Part shown: one piece after another, positions 36,661-45,635 of the stretch | Layout: each line of letters starts with the position of its first letter | How positions within the stretch are numbered: position 1 is the stretch's first letter | NCBI RefSeq assembly: GCF_000337795.1 | Contig: NZ_AOLP01000012.1 | Location: 146,741-210,740, forward strand | Source: Haloferax denitrificans ATCC 35960 | GTDB taxonomy: Archaea > Halobacteriota > Halobacteria > Halobacteriales > Haloferacaceae | Reading direction: 5' to 3' | DNA: 64,000 nucleotides | Notes under the pieces: generated by a model | The model's input: the letters and a program-made list of their open reading frames with translations, nothing else | The model's database searches: none | What the model was told of the DNA's origin: nothing | Made by a program: the position numbers and the translations under genes

Positions 36661-37578
36661 TTACGACGCCGACGGCGACATGTCGATGTTCAGGCTCTTG
36701 CGGATGATCTGGGTGAAGCCCATCGAGCAGAGGAAGTACCAGACGATCCACGCCTGCATGGGACCGAGAACGCCCTGCGTCCACTCGGCGGTGCCGACGA
36801 GCGGGAGCACGATGTTCCCGGTGATGATGTGCGGCTGGGCGTTCCCGCCGACGCCGATGGCCCAGTACATCCAGAGGAACACCGGGATGGTGAGGAACAT
36901 AATCCAGACCATCGGGCGGAACTGCTCTTTGAACATGCCCATCTGGTCGCCCATCGCCTCCATCTGCTCTTCTTGAATCTTTTCGAGCTCCGCGTCGTCG
37001 CCGCGCTCCTTGGCGTCCTTCTGCCGCTGTTGGATGTCCTTCATCCGCTCTTGATACATGCCCATCTTCTCCATGTCCATGAGGTTCGCCTGCAGGAGCG
37101 TGGAGTAGAGGCCGGTCGCGAGCGCGAGGACCATCACGACGGCGTAGAACGGAAGCATCTCGGCGAGCGGGCCGAGCGCCACGTCCATCACGCCGCCGAT
37201 GACGTTGCGGACCTCGGAGACGGAGTAGCCGAGGAACAGGCCGACCGTGACGACGGCCGCGCCCTTGTCGTACTTCGACCACGACGAGTCGCCGCTGTCG
37301 ATGTCGGTCGACGAGGACGACGAGCCGCCGGAGCCGGACGTGTCGTCTTCGAGGCCGGCGCGGGTCTCACCCACGTCGGCGAGCCGGAACCCCTCGTCGC
37401 CGTCGACGAGGATACCCTTCTCGATGAGGCGACCCCACTGGCCGCTCGTGAGCTCGTCGCGAACGTCGGCCCACTCGACTTCTCCGTCGTCCGCCCGGTC
37501 GAGGACGGTCTCGACGGCGGCGCGCATGTCGGCGTCGGAGCCGACGAGGTCGCGCACCCGAGATTCGATTCGTGCCAT
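36661..37578 (-). CDS. DUF106 Oxa1/EMC3-superfamily membrane protein
   Basis: A 305-residue membrane protein. After a cytoplasmic region of about 100 residues it has helices at about 108-125, 140-160, 225-245 and 270-290, and the charged loop DMEKMGMYQERMKDIQQRQK between the second and third. DUF106 proteins are archaeal relatives of YidC/Oxa1/EMC3 and insert membrane proteins. An extra serine-rich linker (SGSGGSSSSSTD) joins the N-terminal part. Lies between adk and cmk, as in many archaeal secY-adk regions. Confidence 0.88.
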   Translation of the reverse strand: MARIESRVRDLVGSDADMRAAVETVLDRADDGEVEWADVRDELTSGQWGRLIEKGILVDGDEGFRLADVGETRAGLEDDTSGSGGSSSSSTDIDSGDSSWSKYDKGAAVVTVGLFLGYSVSEVRNVIGGVMDVALGPLAEMLPFYAVVMVLALATGLYSTLLQANLMDMEKMGMYQERMKDIQQRQKDAKERGDDAELEKIQEEQMEAMGDQMGMFKEQFRPMVWIMFLTIPVFLWMYWAIGVGGNAQPHIITGNIVLPLVGTAEWTQGVLGPMQAWIVWYFLCSMGFTQIIRKSLNIDMSPSAS

Positions 37579-37728
37579 TACCGGCTCTTTAGCAACCGGC
37601 TGTTATCAAGGTTTTACTCTGCGGACGACAGCGAGCGCGCCGGCGGCGACGCTGGCGCTCCCGTTCCGTCGGTGAAAAACGTCGAGCCGAACTGCGTCGG
37701 TGAGGCGGTTCGCGCGTCGGACCCGCGC

Positions 37729-38355
37729 TTACGCGTCGTCGACGACGGACTGGATGTCCTCGAAGACCTCGTCGGGGGTCTGTTCGCCGTCGACTTCGAC
37801 GAGGACGCCCTCGTCGCGGTAGTGCTCGATGACCGGCTCGGTGTTCTCCTCGAACACCGACAGGCGCTCGCGGACGGTCTCTTCGGTGTCGTCGTCGCGC
37901 TGGACGAGTTCGCCGCCGCAGTCGTCGCAGACGCCCTCCTCTTCGGGCTGGTTGAACTTCACGTGGAAGTTCGTGCCGCAGTCGTCGCAGACGCGGCGGC
38001 CGGTGAGCCGTTCGACGAGTTCGGACTCGGCGACCTGCAGGTAGATGACCGCGTCGAGGTCGGTGATTTCGGTGAGGTACTCCGCCTGCGAGAGGTTCCG
38101 CGGGTAGCCGTCGAGGACGTAGCCGTCGGCGTCCGCCAGCGCGGCCTCGACGATTTCGTTGACGACCGCGTCGGGGACGAGTTCGCCCTTCTCCATGAAC
38201 GAACGGGGCGTTCCGTACTCGGTCTCCATGTCCTTGTTCGCGCGCAGTGCGTCGCCGGTGGTGACGTGTTCGACGCCGTAGGTCTCGGCGAGTCGCTTCG
38301 ACTGTGTGCCCTTACCTGCGCCCGGCGCTCCGAGCAGGAGGATGCGCTTTCCCAT
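37729..38355 (-). CDS. adk: Adenylate kinase
   Basis: Interconverts AMP, ADP and ATP. The 208 residues open [20 protein letters not shown] (P-loop) and include [12 protein letters not shown] with the lid preceding. The lid is a zinc finger with CDDCG and CDDCGGEL, as in archaeal long-form Adk. The ATG at 38355 is used instead of the in-frame ATG at 38367 because CATATAG is centred 27 bases before it, at leaderless distance. Confidence 0.95.
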   Translation of the reverse strand: MGKRILLLGAPGAGKGTQSKRLAETYGVEHVTTGDALRANKDMETEYGTPRSFMEKGELVPDAVVNEIVEAALADADGYVLDGYPRNLSQAEYLTEITDLDAVIYLQVAESELVERLTGRRVCDDCGTNFHVKFNQPEEEGVCDDCGGELVQRDDDTEETVRERLSVFEENTEPVIEHYRDEGVLVEVDGEQTPDEVFEDIQSVVDDA

Positions 38356-38563
38356 ATCTGAACCCATCCAGCGAGAGCATATAGTGTTGAAGATACGTAC
38401 TGAGTTCTGCGACGGCGACGGTCAGAGGAACGAGAAAATGTTGCTCCTTGTTTGTCGGCCCACAGCTCGTTCGGCCGTCCCACCGCGGTATTCGAGGGTT
38501 TTGTTGCCGGTTTCACAGACGGAAGCGACACGTTCAACGGGGCGGCCCGCGTGGCACTGACAG

Positions 38564-38710
38564 ATGCGCGATTCGTCCCTCATGCGCGACGCGCTCGGCG
38601 CGACCGCCGTCGAGCGCGCGTACGGATTGTGGTGTACGCTCGAACGCGGCTGGCGCGCGACCGCCCTCGGACTCGTCGTCGTGACCGTCCTCGCGGCGCT
38701 CGGGCCGTGA
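38564..38710 (+). CDS. Small protein preceding yeiH, 48 aa
   Basis: Reads MRDSSLMRDALGATAVERAY, then GLWCTLERGWRATALGLVVV and TVLAALGP, ending in a hydrophobic helix. Its TGA overlaps the GTG start of the next gene by four bases, which is a good sign of coupled translation. No family recognised. It could be an accessory subunit of the transporter or an uORF. Confidence 0.5.
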   Translation: MRDSSLMRDALGATAVERAYGLWCTLERGWRATALGLVVVTVLAALGP

Positions 38711-39744
38711 GCGCCGGGGCAGACACGGACGCCACGGACGCCACGGACGCCGGCGTCGGTCGACTCGCGCGACTCGCCCCCGGCGTCGGCCTCCTCGTCG
38801 CTCTCGCGGCGGCGGCCACCCTCGTCGCCGGGGTCGTCCCCGGCGTCAACGCGCTCCTGCTCGGCGTCTTCTTCGGGGCCGCCGTCGCCAACACGGTCGG
38901 CGTCCCCGACTGGGCGCGGCCCGGCGTCGACACGCAGAAACTCCTCCTCGAAACGGGTATCGTCCTGCTCGGCGCTCGCATCGCCGTCGACGAACTCGTC
39001 GCCTCCGGCCCCGTGCTCGTCGCGCTCGTCGTCGTCACCGTCGCCGCGGGCGTTCTCCTCGTCGAGGCCGTCGCCGGGCGCGTGTTCGGCCTCGCCGACA
39101 AGACCGGGTCGCTCCTCGCGGCGGGTGCGAGCGTCTGCGGCGTCTCCGCGGCCACCGCCATCGCCGGCACCATCGACGCCGACGGCGAGTCGCTCGCCCA
39201 CGTCGTCGCCGCGGTCCTCCTGTTCGACGCCCTCACGCTCGCGGTGTTCCCCATCGCCGGCGACCTGCTCCCGCTGTCCGGCCGCCAGTTCGGCATCTGG
39301 GCCGGTCTGAGCATGTTCAGCACCGGCCCCGTCACCGCGGCCGGCTTCGCCCACTCCGACGTGGCGGGTCGCTGGGCGACCGTCACCAAGCTCGCGCGCA
39401 ACTCCATGCTCGGCTTCGTCGCCGTCGCCTACGCGGTCCGCTACGCCGGTCGGGCCGAGGAGGCCGCGACCGGCCTGCGCGCCGTCTTCGACGGCGTCCC
39501 CCGGTTCCTCGTCGGCTTCGTCGCCGTCGCCGCCGTCGCCAACCTCGGCCTGCTCTCGGACCCGACGCTCGCGACCGTCGGCACCGCCAGCGACGCCCTG
39601 TTCGCGCTCGCGTTCGTCGGCCTCGGCCTCGACGTCCGACTCGATGCGATGCGGGAGACGGGCGCGGCCCCGCTCGCCGTCCTCGGCGTGCAACTGCTGA
39701 CCGTCAGCGCGCTCGCGCTCGCCGCGGTCCTCGTGCTGTTCTGA
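38707..39744 (+). CDS. YeiH/UPF0324-family membrane protein
   Basis: A 345-residue membrane protein with about 10-11 helices in the YeiH (UPF0324, PSE) family. Family blocks include NALLLGVFFGAAVANTVGVP, KLLLETGIVLLGARIAVDEL and AAGASVCGVSAATAIAGTID, then STGPVTAAGFAHSDVAGRWA and KLARNSMLGFVAVAYAV. Proposed to be a sulfate/sulfite-type exporter in bacteria but unproven. It begins with GTG overlapping the stop of the small upstream gene. Two more GC-rich hydrophobic blocks close the protein. Confidence 0.85.
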   Translation: MSAGADTDATDATDAGVGRLARLAPGVGLLVALAAAATLVAGVVPGVNALLLGVFFGAAVANTVGVPDWARPGVDTQKLLLETGIVLLGARIAVDELVASGPVLVALVVVTVAAGVLLVEAVAGRVFGLADKTGSLLAAGASVCGVSAATAIAGTIDADGESLAHVVAAVLLFDALTLAVFPIAGDLLPLSGRQFGIWAGLSMFSTGPVTAAGFAHSDVAGRWATVTKLARNSMLGFVAVAYAVRYAGRAEEAATGLRAVFDGVPRFLVGFVAVAAVANLGLLSDPTLATVGTASDALFALAFVGLGLDVRLDAMRETGAAPLAVLGVQLLTVSALALAAVLVLF

Positions 39745-39834
39745 CGTGTGGGCGCGCTCCGGCGGTCGTCCAGCGGCCGCCCCCCGCCGCATCGACGCGG
39801 GTCGCTTTTGTACCGCGCGGCTGTATCCGTCCAC

Positions 39835-40230
39835 ATGACTCGATTCGAGGCCGACACCCCCCGCGAGCGCCGGAAGCTCTTCGCCGACGCCGTGTCGGCG
39901 CACCGCGACCGCGGCAGTGCCTTTCTCACCATCGAGGCCGAGCGCCTCGACGACATCGACGGCGAGGGCCCCGGCCCGTGGATTCAGTTCGCCGACCAGA
40001 CGTTCAACATGGACGTGACCGAAGGCGAACTCGACCGCCTCAAGACGCTCCTCTCGGAGTTCCCCGAGTTCCGCATCGACCGGTTGGAGAGCCCCGAGGA
40101 GGCCGAGGGGACGAACGTCCGCATCACCGCTCGCTCGGACGCCAATCGCCTCGCCGGCTTCGCGGACCGCGTGTTTCAGGCGGTCTACGGCCGCGACGAC
40201 GCGTACCGGGCGTGGGTCACCGCCGTCTGA
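39835..40230 (+). CDS. Conserved haloarchaeal protein, 131 aa
   Basis: Starts MTRFEADTPRERRKLFADAV and has the central WIQFADQTFNMDVTEGELDR and FPEFRIDRLESPEEAEG. It is soluble and acidic, of mixed alpha/beta character. I recognise it as a conserved haloarchaeal hypothetical, but not a named domain. A CGCTTTTG element about 30 bases before the ATG supports the start. Function unknown. Confidence 0.65.
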   Translation: MTRFEADTPRERRKLFADAVSAHRDRGSAFLTIEAERLDDIDGEGPGPWIQFADQTFNMDVTEGELDRLKTLLSEFPEFRIDRLESPEEAEGTNVRITARSDANRLAGFADRVFQAVYGRDDAYRAWVTAV

Positions 40231-40422
40231 GGGCTCCGTCTCGCAGGGACCGAATCGCTCGACACCGTACCCCGGTTTGCGAACTTCTAAACCGATTGGC
40301 GCACAACCCCGGCACATGAATTCCCGACGGTCACGTTGTGAATCGGGCATCGGCACCCCGGCACAATCCCGTTCCGCCGGGTGGAATCGCCTCCGACACT
40401 CCCAACTTCGCGGGTTCGACAG

Positions 40423-40893
40423 ATGACAGACCACGTCGAGCCGCTGTTCTCGCGTCCCCTGCTCCCGCTCGCGAACGCGGACGACGCCGAACTCACCTGC
40501 GCCGCCGCGTTCCCGCGCATCGCCGCGGCCGGCGGTCGGGCCTCCGTCGTCCACGTCATCGAGAAGGCGGGCGGCGCGCCGGACAAAGCGGGCGTCGAAC
40601 AGCGCGAGGAGGTCGCGGACGAACTGTTCGAGGTCGCCCGCCGCGCCGCGGACGACGCCGGTATCGACCTCCACACCGACCTCCGGTTTGCGACCGATGT
40701 CGGCGACGCCATCCTCGACGCCGCCGAAGACGCCGACGCGACGGCAATCGTCTTCACCCCGCGCGGCGGTCGCTCGTGGTGGGACCTGTTTTCGGGCGCG
40801 GTCCGCGACCAACTGGTCCGGCACAGCGACCGGCCCGTGGTCGTTTTGCCGGCCGGAGCGGACGACGACGGCGACGCCGGGGGTGAAACATGA
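40423..40893 (+). CDS. Universal stress protein, UspA family
   Basis: A 156-residue UspA-like protein, RPLLPLANADDAELTCAAAF at the start and DATAIVFTPRGGRSWWDLF, LVRHSDRPVVVLPAG at the end. The typical GxxGRxG motif is degenerate (TPRGGRSW), so nucleotide binding may be weak. It overlaps the start of the APC transporter by four bases, so it is probably its partner. Confidence 0.8.
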   Translation: MTDHVEPLFSRPLLPLANADDAELTCAAAFPRIAAAGGRASVVHVIEKAGGAPDKAGVEQREEVADELFEVARRAADDAGIDLHTDLRFATDVGDAILDAAEDADATAIVFTPRGGRSWWDLFSGAVRDQLVRHSDRPVVVLPAGADDDGDAGGET

Positions 40894-43109
40894 CCGACGA
40901 GGAACTCGCCAAGGACCTCGGCCCGCTCGCGGCGTTGACAATCGGTATCGGGACGATGATAGGCGCGGGAATCTTCGTGCTCCCCGGCGCGGCGGTCCAG
41001 GAGGCCGGGCCGCTCTCGGCCGCCGCGTTCGTCCTCGGCGGCGTTATCGCGCTCTTGACCGCCGCGTCGGCCAGCGAACTCGGCACCGCGATGCCGAAAT
41101 CCGGCGGCGCGTACTACTACATCAACCACGCGCTCGGGCCGCTGTTCGGGAGCGTCGCCGGCTGGGGAAACTGGATGGGACTCGCGTTCGCCTCCGCGTT
41201 CTACATGACCGGCTTCGGTCAGTACGTGGTGACGTTCCTCCCCGTTCCGAGCCTCGTCCTCGGCGGTATCACGGTTTCCGCCGTGAAGCTCGTCGCCCTC
41301 GCGGGCGGCCTCCTCTTCGTATTTGTCAACTACGTCGGCGCGAAGGAGACGGGGAAGCTACAGAACGCCATCGTGCTCATTCTGCTGGCCATTCTCGCCG
41401 TGTTCACGGTCTTCGGCCTCCTGAACGCGGACCTCGCCAAACTCCGCCCGTTCGTCCCGCCGGACAAGGGCATGTCGCCGCTCCTGCCCGTGACCGGCCT
41501 CATCTTCGTCTCGTACCTCGGGTTCGTGCAGATAACCTCCGTCGCCGAGGAGATTAAGAACCCCGGCAAGAACCTCCCGCGGGCCGTCCTCGGTAGCGTC
41601 GTCATCGTGACGCTGGTGTACGCGCTCGTCCTCCTGACCGTGCTGGCCGCGGTGGACAACAGCGTCGTCGCCGGCAACGAGACCGCCGTCGTCGACGTCG
41701 CCCGGCTCCTCATCGGCCCGGTCGGCGCGGGCGCGATGCTGTTCGGCGGCCTCCTCGCTACGGCCTCGTCCGCGAACGCCTCGATTCTCGCCTCCTCGCG
41801 CATCAACTTCGCCATGGGGCGCGACCGAATCGTCTCCGAGGAACTCAACGAGATTCACCCCAGATTCGGCACGCCGTACCGCTCTATCGCCATCACCGGC
41901 GGGTTCATTCTCCTGTTTATCCTGCTGGCCGACGTCAGCACCCTCGCGAACGCCGGGAGCGTCCTCCACCTCATCATCTACGGACTGCTCAACGTCTCGC
42001 TCGTCGTGATGCGCGTGTCCGACCCCGAGGACTACCAGCCGGACTTCCGAGTCCCGCTGTACCCCATCACCCCCGTCCTCGGGGCGATTACGTCGTTCGC
42101 GCTCATCGCCTTCTTCGCCGACACCATCGTCCTCCTCGCGGTCGGCTTCGTCGCGTTCGCCATGCTGTGGTACGCCGCCTACGCCCGCACGAAGGCGACC
42201 AAGCAGGGCATCCTCGGGAAGTACCTGCTCCAGCAGTCGGAGCAACTGCCCGACGCCGCGGTCTCGGCCGCCACGTCGGTCCAACCCGACGGGGGCTACC
42301 GCGTCATGGTCCCGCTTTCGAACCCCGAAAGCGAGCGCGACCTCGTGTCGCTCGCCGGGTCGGTCGCCAAGGCCAACGACGGGACGCTCGTCGGCGTCCA
42401 CATCGTCAAAGTGCCGGACCAGACCGCCCTCGAATCGGCCCGCGAGGAGTACGACTTCGACGAGGCCGACCGCCTGCTCGAACAGGCCCGCGCCGACGCC
42501 GGCGAACTCGGCGTGGACATCGAGACCCACACCGTCCTCTCCCACCGGTCGTTCGAGGAGGTGTTCGACGCGGCGGAGACCTACAACGCCGACCTCGTCG
42601 TCATGGGCTGGGGCCCCGACAGCCACGGGTCGCCCGGCCGCGCCGAGAGCGCGTTCGAGGAGATAACCCACGCGCTCCCCTACGACGTGTTGGTGCTGAA
42701 GGACCGCGGCTTCGACCCCTCGCACGTGCTCGTCCCGACCGCCGGCGGCCCGGACTCCGACCTCTCGGCGTCCATCGCCTCGGTCCTCCGGGAGTTCTGC
42801 GACGCCGAGGTCGAACTCCTCCACGTCGCCGACGACGCGGCCGAAGGAGAGCGCTTCCTCCGGGAGTGGGCCGACGAGCGCGGCCTCGGCGACGCCACGC
42901 TCACCGTCGAGACCGGCGACGTCGAGACGGCCATCGAGTCCCACGCGACCGACGCGTCGCTCCTCGTCGTCGGTGCGACGGAGCGCGGCCTGCTCTCGCG
43001 GCTCGTCAGCGGCACCGTCGTCATGGACGTCGTCGACGACGTGGAGTGTTCGGTGCTCATGGCCGAACAGAGCCGCACGCGGAGCATCAGAAAGCGCCTG
43101 TTCGGGTAG
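40890..43109 (+). CDS. APC-family amino acid permease fused to USP domains
   Basis: A 739-residue protein. Residues 1-430 form about 12 helices of the APC superfamily with the signature GIGTMIGAGIFVLPGAAVQE and KSGGAYYYINHALGPLFGS. The rest is two universal-stress domains: one from YRVMVPLSNPESERDLVSLA, with VVMGWGPDSHGSPGRAES, the other HVLVPTAGGPDSDLSASI, with VVGATERGLLSRLVSGTV. Such fused carriers likely sense ATP or nucleotides. It overlaps the preceding UspA gene by four bases, forming a USP-transporter operon. Confidence 0.9.
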   Translation: MTDEELAKDLGPLAALTIGIGTMIGAGIFVLPGAAVQEAGPLSAAAFVLGGVIALLTAASASELGTAMPKSGGAYYYINHALGPLFGSVAGWGNWMGLAFASAFYMTGFGQYVVTFLPVPSLVLGGITVSAVKLVALAGGLLFVFVNYVGAKETGKLQNAIVLILLAILAVFTVFGLLNADLAKLRPFVPPDKGMSPLLPVTGLIFVSYLGFVQITSVAEEIKNPGKNLPRAVLGSVVIVTLVYALVLLTVLAAVDNSVVAGNETAVVDVARLLIGPVGAGAMLFGGLLATASSANASILASSRINFAMGRDRIVSEELNEIHPRFGTPYRSIAITGGFILLFILLADVSTLANAGSVLHLIIYGLLNVSLVVMRVSDPEDYQPDFRVPLYPITPVLGAITSFALIAFFADTIVLLAVGFVAFAMLWYAAYARTKATKQGILGKYLLQQSEQLPDAAVSAATSVQPDGGYRVMVPLSNPESERDLVSLAGSVAKANDGTLVGVHIVKVPDQTALESAREEYDFDEADRLLEQARADAGELGVDIETHTVLSHRSFEEVFDAAETYNADLVVMGWGPDSHGSPGRAESAFEEITHALPYDVLVLKDRGFDPSHVLVPTAGGPDSDLSASIASVLREFCDAEVELLHVADDAAEGERFLREWADERGLGDATLTVETGDVETAIESHATDASLLVVGATERGLLSRLVSGTVVMDVVDDVECSVLMAEQSRTRSIRKRLFG

Positions 43110-43258
43110 TCCGGTCCGCGTCGAGTCGCCTCGCTCCGCACCGCCCCACCTCGCCCTTCCCTGCCCCGTCCCGCCGCCCGCAGGACCGACTCGTTTCTCG
43201 CAGACGACGGCCGCGCGTCGCCGCGGCACATTTGTCCCTCGCCGCCGTAGCGAGGGGT

Positions 43259-44209
43259 ATGGCGAAGCAATCGGGGCTGTCGCGCGACGACGTGGAGCTG
43301 TCCGTCGAGGCGACGAGCCGTCGCATCGAGGCGGGCGAGGTCACGCTCCACGCGGTCGAAGCCGGACCGGAAGACGGCGAACTCGTCGTCCTCCTCCACG
43401 GCTTCCCGGAGTGTTGGTACGCGTGGGCGGACTACCTCCGTCCGCTCTCCGAGGCGGGCTATCGGGTCGTCGCGCTCGACCAGCGCGGCTACAACCTGAG
43501 CGACCGCCCCGCGGGCGTCGAGTGGTACAGCATCGACGAACTCGCCGGCGACGTGGTCGGCGTCGCGGACGCGCTCGGCCGCGAAAAGGTCCACGTCGTC
43601 GGCCACGACTGGGGCGGGGCGGTGGCGTGGTGGACCGCGCTCCACCACCCGGACCGGGTGCGCTCTGTCACCGCGATGAACCTCCCGCATCCCGCGGTGT
43701 TCGCCCGCCACCTCCGCCGCGACCCGGCCCAACAGCTCCGGAGCTGGTACGTCCTGTTCTTCCAGCTTCCGAAGCTCCCCGAACTCGTCGCCCCCGTCCG
43801 CGACTGGGCCGTCCTAGAACGGGCGCTGACCGGCTCCGCGCTCCCCGGCACGTTCTCGGCGACCGACCTCGACTGCTACCGCGCCGCGTGGTCGGTGCCC
43901 GGGGCCTACGGCTCGATGGTGGACTGGTACCGCGCGGTCGTCCGCGAGCGGCCGCGTCCCCGCGCCGAGACGGTCGAACCGCCGACGCTCGTCGTCTGGG
44001 GGAGCAAAGACAGGTTCCTCCGGCCGAAGATGGCGCGCGAGAGCCTCGCGTTCTGCGAGGACGGCCACCTCAAGATCTTCGGCGAGGCGACCCACTGGGT
44101 CCACCACGAGGAGCCGGTCGCCGTCGCCCGCGCGGTCGTCGAACACCTCGACGACGCGTGGCGGACGCCGAACAACACCCCCGACGAAGCGGGCCACCGA
44201 CCGGTCTGA
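43259..44209 (+). CDS. Alpha/beta hydrolase (epoxide hydrolase-like)
   Basis: A 316-residue alpha/beta hydrolase. The oxyanion region LLHGFPECWYAWADYL, the nucleophile elbow VVGHDWGGAVAWW (Asp) and the terminal GEATHWVHHEEP (His) match soluble epoxide hydrolases and haloalkane dehalogenases. WGSKDRFLRPKMARES carries the acidic partner. The HGFPE motif favours epoxide hydrolase. Substrate unknown. No signal peptide, so cytoplasmic. Confidence 0.85.
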   Translation: MAKQSGLSRDDVELSVEATSRRIEAGEVTLHAVEAGPEDGELVVLLHGFPECWYAWADYLRPLSEAGYRVVALDQRGYNLSDRPAGVEWYSIDELAGDVVGVADALGREKVHVVGHDWGGAVAWWTALHHPDRVRSVTAMNLPHPAVFARHLRRDPAQQLRSWYVLFFQLPKLPELVAPVRDWAVLERALTGSALPGTFSATDLDCYRAAWSVPGAYGSMVDWYRAVVRERPRPRAETVEPPTLVVWGSKDRFLRPKMARESLAFCEDGHLKIFGEATHWVHHEEPVAVARAVVEHLDDAWRTPNNTPDEAGHRPV

Positions 44210-44522
44210 CTGTCGGCGGTCGATTTTCTCGAAGCGGCAGTATTCTCCGCCGCCTTCGTGGAGCTATATAGGTCCATCGAGGGAACTTAGCGAGGTTCTT
44301 GTACGTCCGGCGTTCAGGTTGAAGCGACGCGGGCAGTCCGGTGGTGGGACTTTCCATGCCCCTTCGAACCGTCTCCGCGTCTCTTCATGAGCAGGGACGG
44401 GGGACCGTCCCACCTTTCGACCGGCGAGCGGCCGCGCCGACGAGCGGGTCTCGAACGCGACCGGGGCGGCCCCGCCGGCGGCGGATGAGTACGTTCTTAC
44501 TCGCGGCCCCCGCAGGTCGCGT
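44210..44522. other. Intergenic region, no gene seen
   Basis: No coding frame with convincing composition is seen. A strong TATA-like AGCTATATAGG (44269-44279) points rightward without a following gene, so it could drive a short RNA. TTCTTACTC at 44494-44502 sits about 27 bases before the ATG at 44523 and is the probable promoter of the next gene. Confidence 0.35.
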
Positions 44523-45566
44523 ATGACCGACCTCGGAAAGGTCGACCGCGAGTTCTTCGACGAGTACATCTACCCGCGGCTGGGCGCGGCCCGCGACGAC
44601 GTGGCGCTCGGCCCGACCCACGGCGTCGACTTCGGCCTCCTCGACATCGGCGGCACCGCCGTCGCCATCGCGACCGACCCCGTCTCCGTGCTCCCCGCGC
44701 TCGGCTTCGAGCGCGCGGGCCGGTTCGCCATCGACATCGTCCTCTCGGACATCGCCGTCTCGGGGCTGGACCCCTCGCATCTCGCCGTCTCCTTTACGCT
44801 CCCGCCCGAGATGACCGACGAGCAGTTCGCCGAACTCTGGGAAGCGATGCACGACGAGGCCGCCGACCTCGGCGTCAGCATCGTCACCGGCCACACCGCC
44901 CGCTACGCCGGCTGTTCGTACCCGTGGGTCGGCGGCGCGACCGCCCTCGCCGTCGGCGACCACGACGACGTGGTCCGCCCGGACGGCGCGCGCCCCGGCG
45001 ACGACGTGCTCGTGACGAAGGGGCCGGGCGTCGAGGCGACCGGCCTCCTGACGACGCTCTTTCCCGACGCCTTCGCCGACCTCGACGCCGACGTGCTCGC
45101 CGCCGCGCAGGCGCGACTCGACGAGACCGACGCCGTCCGCGACGCGATGACCGTCTCGGCCGCCGGCGGCCGCGGCGTCCACGCCATGCACGACGCCACC
45201 GAGTGCGGCGTCCACGGCGCGCTCAACGAAATCGCCGAGAGCGCGGGCGTCCAACTCGAAATCGACGAGTCGAGCATCCCGCTCCGACCCGGCGTCCGCG
45301 AGACCTGCGAGTACCTCGGCATCGACCCGTGGCGCTCGACCACCGCCGGGTCGCTCGTCGTCGCCACGGACCCCTCGGTCACGGACGACGTGGTCGCCGC
45401 GCTCGACGACCGCGGCACCCCCGTCGGCGTCGCCGGCACCGTCGTCGCGGGCGAGGGCGTCGTCGTCGACGGCGAGCGCATCGAACACCCCGACGTTGAC
45501 CCCTCGTGGGCCGCCTACGACCGACTCGCCCGCGAGGCCGAGTCGTCGGGCGCGGACCCCGAATAA
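44523..45566 (+). CDS. AIR synthase/HypE-like protein
   Basis: A 347-residue protein of the AIR synthase-related ATP-binding superfamily (PurM, HypE, ThiL, SelD). Key blocks are FGLLDIGGTAVAIATDPVSV, RFAIDIVLSDIAVSGLDPSH, VSIVTGHTARYAGCSYPWVG and GRGVHAMHDATECGVHGALNEI. The pattern is closest to the archaeal hydrogenase-expression-like (AIRS) group without a hydrogenase in sight. Likely kinase or dehydrating activity on an unknown substrate. It starts 70 bases before kynU. Confidence 0.8.
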   Translation: MTDLGKVDREFFDEYIYPRLGAARDDVALGPTHGVDFGLLDIGGTAVAIATDPVSVLPALGFERAGRFAIDIVLSDIAVSGLDPSHLAVSFTLPPEMTDEQFAELWEAMHDEAADLGVSIVTGHTARYAGCSYPWVGGATALAVGDHDDVVRPDGARPGDDVLVTKGPGVEATGLLTTLFPDAFADLDADVLAAAQARLDETDAVRDAMTVSAAGGRGVHAMHDATECGVHGALNEIAESAGVQLEIDESSIPLRPGVRETCEYLGIDPWRSTTAGSLVVATDPSVTDDVVAALDDRGTPVGVAGTVVAGEGVVVDGERIEHPDVDPSWAAYDRLAREAESSGADPE

Positions 45567-45635
45567 GCGGACCCCCCACTCGGTTTCCAGCGCGGGCCGC
45601 GCACCTACTTGTCGCGCGGGCGCTTCGAGGCGGGT

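Noticed and set aside
38422..40941. An 839-codon minus-strand frame across yeiH, a conserved protein and uspA.
   Set aside because: It spans three plus-strand genes with good motifs and starts, so it is a GC-driven antisense frame.
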